Assembly: GCA_003707065.3 (NCBI GenBank)
Contig: PPXM03000002.1
Coordinates: 1,488,001-1,552,000 of the forward strand
Direction of reading: 5' to 3'
DNA from: Trigonopsis variabilis
Lineage: Eukaryota > Ascomycota > Trigonopsidomycetes > Trigonopsidales > Trigonopsidaceae
DNA: 64,000 nucleotides
Position numbers and translations under genes: made by a program. Numbering within the stretch: the first letter of the stretch is position 1; the number at the start of each line of letters is the position of its first letter. The notes under the pieces were generated by a model that was not told the DNA's origin, did not search any database, and saw only the letters and a program-made list of their open reading frames with translations. Positions 58,834-64,000 of this stretch are shown here, in pieces.

Positions 58834-60818
58834 TCATTCTTTCTTCTTTAGTAGACCACGCATCATGTCGAATGAATTTCCGTCTGGTTGCAATTCAAAA
58901 GTCGTGGACAGGTCCCGTCCTTGATCGTCAATTTGAACAGCTTTCAGAAGTCCATAGTCAGGAGTTATCCCTTTGATTCGTGCCCGTTGACCAGCTAACG
59001 AGTCTAGCCTAACGTCCTGGTTAGTATGAAGCCAGAACTTGTAGTAATCATCAAAAAAGGGTGTAAAGCCCTGGTACCGAAAGACAGAATACATGTCATC
59101 CCAAACAGCCATAATTTTAGCTAGTAATACCTCCATTTGAATTTGAGGGAGACTATTACCTTTAGAATTCAATTCAGCTACCAGACTTGAAACAGAGGTG
59201 GTAGGAGCCTTGTTTAAGACGTTAATGCCGCAGCCGACAACAAGGATAAATTCCCCAGCATCGACGTTAGTGTTGACTAAGATGCCACCAAGCTTCAATA
59301 AACCTGCTGTGGAGTTTGCGTAGAGATCATTTGGCCACTTTAACTTGACGGGCAGTTTCTCATAGCCCGGGGCATATGAAGTTATGGCTTTTGCTATGGC
59401 CACAGATACGAGATATTGAACCAATACAACCGCAGTAGAAGAGTCTAGGGGGTGGCGAAGTACCATACTGAATGACAAGACACCTTCAGGAGAGACCCAA
59501 ACATTCGATCCTCGACCACGGCCAGCTACCTGAGTGCTACCCAGCATGGTAAAACCAGGAGGAAGTCGGGTTAATAAGGAGAAGTTTTTATCGAGCATTG
59601 TTGAAGTAGATGTGACTACATCCGCATAGCCTACATAAGAGCCAAAGTCATTGACTGCCCTCGACTGTTTAGTCCTAAAGGCGCGGAGGGAATCATAGTA
59701 TAGTGGTAAACTAAAGTGTGGACACTCTTTATAAGCTGGCAGCTCTCCTGCGAAAAATAATTTGACCTTTTTGACTATCGAGTTCAAATCAGTTTCAGGA
59801 AGGACGTGGCCAGCCATTGCCAACTCATAAGAGGGTGTTCCCGGAGGATAGAAATAGAAAGTATCATTTTCACCCTTAAGGATTAGGTATTTATGGTCGT
59901 CAGAACGTTTCAGGACATCTTCCAAAGTTGACATGATTTGTTGGACACCAGCGTCATGGCACGAGGTCAAGAATATAGGGGTCAGATCTGGGGGAGAAGG
60001 AGTTGTCGATACACTTAGGTCGAGATTTATTAATAACTGAGCAAGGAGCATTTCACGGCTTTGATCATCGGGTTCTAAAGCAGTGCGCAACGGCTTGGTC
60101 AAGTCACTAGCGGCTGAGAATTCGGGATGAGGACCAGTTAGAATCGCTTTTCCTTGACCAACTTGGCATTGAACAATTGCAGCATTGCCTCCAGGGATGT
60201 CTAAAGATTCCTGATAAGTCGCGAGAACTTTGACATTGTCATATTTGTCAGCGTCAACAAACAGACCCCCACCATTATAGTAACAGTGAACCGTTTCAAA
60301 TTTCTGGGACGGCGGTGACTTAAACTGGTCCCAATTGACCTTGAGTTTGCTCGCTTTAGCTCCAGCTTCTGAGTTGTATACAAAGCCTGAAAACGCTGTT
60401 CCTCTAGCTACTCCAGGAAAGAAACCCAGCTCTCTAAGGCCCAAAACAGCCATTGAAGGATTCGATAGCTCAAACTCAACTTGACCAGCGCCATAATATC
60501 CTCCAGCACAAAGACCAATGTATCGCCCTCCTCCTTCAACATATCGCTTTATCTTTTGATTGCCTCGCCCATTCAGTACCCGACAATACGGCAAGTCTGC
60601 TCCTCCTGGTATGACAACCAGTGCCGTCGAAGATTGCCAAGGTTGATCTAATAAGCCAGATTCATCCACAGTTAAGACTGCATAGAAAGGAGACAGCAGC
60701 CGTCGAAGAGAATACAAAGCATTCTTGACCGATTCAAGTGAGGTACCCGGCCCTAGAATCAGTACATGCTTTCAAGTTCATAGTTACCATTATATATTAG
60801 AACATTAGGCTTTGACAT
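58834..60818 (-). CDS. BPL1: Biotin protein ligase
   Basis: Exons 60818-60788 (31 nt) and 60752-58834 give 649 aa; the 35-nt intron ends CTGATTCTAG. Splicing yields SKPNVLIYNGPGTSLESVK. The N-terminal half is the glutamine-amidotransferase-like domain of fungal Bpl1 (VVIPGGADLPY, YIGLCAGGYYGAG). The catalytic half has VAGRGRGSNVWVSPEG and KLKWPNDLY, then GGILVNT. It attaches biotin to acetyl-CoA and pyruvate carboxylases. Its stop lies 45 nt from the stop of RAD26 on the other strand. The tiny first exon is supported by frame and by the family start NVLIYxGPGTS. Confidence 0.93.
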
Positions 60819-60991
60819 TATAGTGCCCAAGCTGATAAGTGACGTTGGGACTGGGAACTCGATCTCGTATCGGCGTAGCAAGGGAAGTCTGATGACCTCT
60901 CCCCGCTATTTAGCAAGGACAGCAGCCCGTAGGTAACGACTCGCTTCTTGGACTCTTCTACGTCCAGATTGGCACACATTTAGCGAACAAA

Positions 60992-61323
60992 ATGAATAGA
61001 GAACCCGAGAAGCAAAGTTCCATAGATGAAGACGATGATGAACCTGACGATTGGTGAGGGACATACTAATGTCATCCGTGTCTGACCTCTAGGGACAAGA
61101 GAATCGTCGATACCGGATGTTCAAGTGAGTTAGCTTTGATTGAGTCATTAATTATTAGAGGAAAATAGTATATTACTGGATTGCTATGTTGCATCTCATG
61201 ATTGGCGAAAATGCAAAGCAGAGGTACGTCAACGTCAAGATGGGAGAGAACTTACGCTAGATGGATGCCTTTAAAGAGTGCTGGCATAAAAATCACAATG
61301 ATGCACGGACTAGCATGAAATGA
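60992..61323 (+). CDS. COA4: Cytochrome oxidase assembly twin-CX9C protein Coa4
   Basis: Four short exons, 60992-61053, 61093-61124, 61159-61223 and 61261-61323, with introns of 39, 34 and 37 nt, give only 73 aa. The joins are phase-correct and give a typical Coa4: acidic N-terminus, DDWDKRIVDTGCSKEN, LLDCYVASHDWRKCKAEM and FKECWHKNHND. Two pairs of cysteines are spaced nine apart (CSKENSILLDC and CKAEMDAFKEC), the twin CX9C mark of Mia40-imported intermembrane-space proteins. Coa4 helps cytochrome c oxidase assembly. No single exon exceeds 22 codons, so simple ORF calling misses the gene. It diverges from BPL1 over 173 nt. Confidence 0.88.
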
Positions 61324-61628
61324 ATGTCGTCAATATCTATATAGCATCTTGTAATTTATCAATACTCGGACTGCACAGTTTCTCGAGTCCTGAGACCAAG
61401 TTAATTTACTTTGTCTTCCGTAAACCATTACAAGATATATCGTGTAAGAGTTTATAGGAACAATTTAATAATTCTCTCACATTGTCAATTTATCCTATTA
61501 GCCACTTTCCAAGTGTAGCAGTCGCAGAATAGATGGATGTGGTTTCACGTGACGTGACTATTTCACGCAAGACCTTACACACAAACATAGACGCACAATC
61601 CCTGCAACGACCACTCGACACTTCAACA
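61324..61628. other. RPL21 promoter region
   Basis: The 305 nt between COA4 and RPL21 contain a CACGTG box with flanking GTGAC (listed separately). Otherwise AT-rich; no other gene. Confidence 0.5.
61545..61558. promoter_or_regulatory. TCACGTGACGTGAC element upstream of RPL21
   Basis: A CACGTG E-box inside a palindromic TCACGTGA, overlapping a second GTGAC, lies about 71 nt before the RPL21 start. Cbf1-type factors bind such sites in ribosomal protein promoters of some ascomycetes; the factor here is unproved. Confidence 0.4.
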
Positions 61629-62186
61629 ATGGGTCATACGTAAGTTCTGCGAGACTGAATTGAAATCGCTAATGTTATAGTCACGGTTATCGAAGAGGCA
61701 CTCGATATGCCTTCTCTCGCGACTTCCGAAAGCACGGTGCTCTTCCTACGTCGACCTACCTCAAGGTCTACAAGGTCGGCGATATCGTCGATATTAAGGC
61801 CAATGGTACGACCCCAACAGCGTGCTTTGATCTGACTGTTAGGTTCTATCCAAAAGGGTATGCCCCACAAGGTTCACCACGGAAAGACCGGTGTTGTCTA
61901 CAATGTCACTAAATCCTCTGTTGGTGTGATCATCTACAAGATTGTCGGCAACCGCTACATCGAGAAGCGTCTGAATATCCGCATCGAGCACGTGAAGCAC
62001 TCCAAGTGCCGTCAAGAGTTCCTTAACCGTGTTAAGGAGAATGCTCAAAAGACTCAAGAGGCTAAGGCCAAGGGTGAGCGCATCAACCTTAAGAGACAAC
62101 CTGCTCAACCTCGCGATGCTCATGTCGTTTCCCACGACCAACTTCCTCTCACAATTGCTCCTGTGGCATATGAGACTTACATCTAA
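61629..62186 (+). CDS. RPL21: 60S ribosomal protein L21 (eL21)
   Basis: Exons 61629-61639, 61681-61805 and 61843-62186 give 159 aa; introns are 41 and 37 nt. The first exon has only 11 nt, MGHT, as in many ribosomal protein genes. The body [15 protein letters not shown], then [17 protein letters not shown], then [14 protein letters not shown] and [14 protein letters not shown] is typical eL21. Structural part of the large ribosomal subunit. Early-intron placement after the fourth codon is a family habit that supports the model. Confidence 0.96.
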
Positions 62187-62580
62187 ACGTTGGGGTACTG
62201 TACATTTACTAAAAATCGTGATGAACGGCTAATGTCTCGTAAGATGCTATTATCCCCTAAATCTGTTTTTTATTTGTTGTCTATTTATTTGAGATCCATA
62301 CTGAGCTGTTTGCTTAAGCTCATTTTTTATTATGGTCTTTCTATCATGACTACAACCTCACCGCTCCATCGAGAAGCTAATATCCTGGTTTCTTTGAATA
62401 CGCTCAAACTTCCAGTATCTTCGTAGAGAAACCAAATTATTCCTTAACCTTTTCTTATGGTTTTAAATCTAATGCAGACATACCAGGATTTCCATCTTTG
62501 TGAATGACGGACCGGTGACACATCAAGCGTCGAACCAGCCTGCCTCGCCTCCTCTTCGACTCACCTAGCAACACTTAACC
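62187..62580. other. Intergenic region RPL21 / MGM101
   Basis: The 394 nt hold the RPL21 3' end and MGM101 promoter. Short plus-strand frames (62190-62426) have no features. Confidence 0.45.
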
Positions 62581-63604
62581 ATGGCTTTAGGCAAAGTATC
62601 CTTGGACAGGCAGATGATTCGATTGATGAATTTTCGGCCGTCGATTACCACGGCATACTCCAGAGCTGAGAGATTTTCGGTCATGGCCCCCAGAAGGGCG
62701 ATAAAGCCCACGTATACTCCTCGCGCCTCATCCACAAGCACGAAATCTGCTCGTTCGGAGGCTACTGCTAACGCATCATCATTAAGAAAATCGGAATCTT
62801 CGAGTGAGCTAAACATTACTGGCCGTCCAGCGTCCTCCACAAGAAGCGAGAATGGGTCGACAAAAGAAACTCCCAAAGGAAAAGAAACTGGTAATCTACG
62901 AGAATTGGCCAATTCTTACTCATTATTGTCTTCAAATAGGCCTAATGATGATGTTAGTATAGACTGGTCAGTGTCTTTTCATGGTCTATCAAGCACACCG
63001 TTCTCGGCCGACGTGTCTGATATACTGATGACCCCGTTGAATCCTGAAGACGTTGAGATCAAGCCAGGCATGTTTTTTGTTTCGGAATTTAAGACTAATG
63101 TGCAGATGGGATTTTATATCTCCCAGAAATCAAATATCGTCGTATTCTTAACCGTGCTTTTGGTCCTGGAGGTTGGGGTCTAGCCCCTAGAAGCGAGACT
63201 GTCATCTCTGAAGGCCTGGTGACTAGGGAATATGCTTTGTTGGCTCATGGACGGTCGGTTCGTGGATGTGAACACTTCCTTACAATTTAGGCTTGTTAGT
63301 ATTGCTCGTGGAGAGCAGCAGTTTTTCTCAACGGCAGGAATTCCAACTGCTACAGAAGGTTGCAAAAGTAACGCATTAATGAGATGCTGTAAAGACTTGG
63401 GTATTGCTTCCGAGTTATGGTAAGCCTCCCGTGACTGACATTGTTTGTCACTAATCACGCAGGGATCCTCGCTTTATAAATTCCTTTAAGAAAAGCTACT
63501 GTATCGAGGAGTTTGTTGAACATGTTCCCAGCAAGAAGAAGAGAAAGTTATGGAGACGGAAAGAAGACGAATGGAGGTATCCCTATGCTTTATCAAAATT
63601 CTAG
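62581..63604 (+). CDS. MGM101: Mitochondrial genome maintenance protein Mgm101
   Basis: Exons 62581-63067, 63106-63253, 63291-63419 and 63463-63604 give 301 aa. Intron 1 (38 nt) has a GC donor, CAG then GCATGT; intron 2 (37 nt) has a rare GTCGGT donor; intron 3 is 43 nt. The N-terminus is basic ([28 protein letters not shown]), a mitochondrial leader. The core is the Rad52-like fold: IEIKP-like [58 protein letters not shown] and [13 protein letters not shown]. It binds and anneals mtDNA ends. Ends at the TAG at 63602. Family call is firm because these blocks are nearly invariant. Confidence 0.93.
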
Positions 63605-64000
63605 ATATATGTCATTTAAACTCGTTTCCAAGTTGCTCTGTTTCTCTCTCAACTGTTCTATACGATTTAGAATTCTTCTCTCGTCGGATAAAGGTGATAT
63701 CCTCCTTTTCCTCAGATACATATATTTGTACATATTTCATTCAAACAGTTAATTATATTGCCATCTAAGTAATATTACATCCGCAGATATTTTTATCTCT
63801 ATGGCGGACAAACCTCAAGAGCAATAGATCGTGTATGTATCGTTAATGCCGACGCGTTGTCCCAATTAGGAAAAGTAATTGATTCTTCCAACTTGATGGT
63901 AAGCACGCGTTCGCAGACAGCCAAAGCAAAAAGAGGTAAGTCGGACAAACATTGGGGTTCAATTTCAAGAATTAAGCTGATGATATACAGAAGAAAGATC
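63605..64000. other. Right edge: partial, strand-ambiguous gene
   Basis: The last 230 nt are open on both strands. On minus, a frame from the edge reads LFALAVCERVLTIK and ITFPNWDNASALT, then stops near 63805; a later piece near 63590-63680 reads RILNRIEQLREKQ. On plus, an acceptor-like site near 63787 opens LYGGQTSRAIDRVC through a GTAAGT donor near 63935 and a TACAG acceptor at 63990. I cannot choose between them. The 63605-63790 part has no other feature. Confidence 0.3.

Noticed and set aside
63826-64000. Minus-strand resemblance to the UPF0303/GlcG-like heme-binding family
   Set aside because: The short ITFPNWDNASALT piece looks similar, but the rest of that family is not found downstream, so I do not name it.

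Overview
The window is nuclear DNA of a fungus, most likely an ascomycete. It carries about 29 protein genes, nearly all with clear fungal counterparts (Num1/ApsA, Coa4, Msl1, Ish1/Msc1, an HODM-family pair, Mgm101, Atg10, Gpi10). Genes lie on both strands without operons. About 40 spliceosomal introns can be placed by reading-frame continuity. They are very short (33 to 55 nt, most 33 to 41) and usually end with a CTRAY-like branch point within about 4 to 15 nt of the AG. That pattern resembles Taphrinomycotina such as fission yeast, but I cannot fix the species. I recognise no transposon, virus relic, CRISPR array, tRNA or rRNA.

Layout. 0.3-3.3 kb: tandem membrane-anchored HODM/DUF3445 paralogues. 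3.4-6.7 kb: homoserine dehydrogenase diverging from HMG-CoA synthase. 7.0-13 kb: an Ish1/Msc1 repeat protein, oligoribonuclease REX2, RNase H2 subunit B and MCM10. 13.5-20 kb: a 2104-residue Num1/ApsA cortical anchor with a long 34-residue repeat array. 20-23 kb: a small J-protein and a manganese-type CDF transporter. 23-31.6 kb: two M1 aminopeptidases flanking an INP54-type phosphatase; the second has lost the GAMEN motif. 31.7-36 kb: GPI10, an AIF/FSP1-type FAD oxidoreductase, an uncharacterised small gene and COQ10. 36.7-43 kb: UTP13, RAD16 and ARPC1. 43-46 kb: a gene-poor stretch ending in a decayed aminodeoxychorismate lyase (ABZ2-like) pseudogene. 46-49.6 kb: an atypical SDR, ATG10 and an MSL1/U2B''-type gene. 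49.9-54.5 kb: CYP51 (ERG11) and YAK1. 55-64 kb: RAD26, BPL1, a four-exon COA4, RPL21, MGM101 and an ambiguous partial gene at the right edge.

Functionally the genes are mostly housekeeping: DNA repair and replication (RNH202, MCM10, RAD16, RAD26, MGM101), mitochondrial function (REX2, COQ10, COA4, MGM101), sterol and isoprenoid synthesis (HMG-CoA synthase, CYP51), ribosome biogenesis (UTP13, RPL21) and cytoskeleton (NUM1, ARPC1). They do not form one pathway cluster. The most notable items are the ABZ2-like pseudogene, the two-unit higher-order repeat inside NUM1, the GAMEN-less aminopeptidase, the uniform ultrashort introns, a GC-AG intron in MGM101, and COA4 hidden in four tiny exons. I see no convincing wholly new system.
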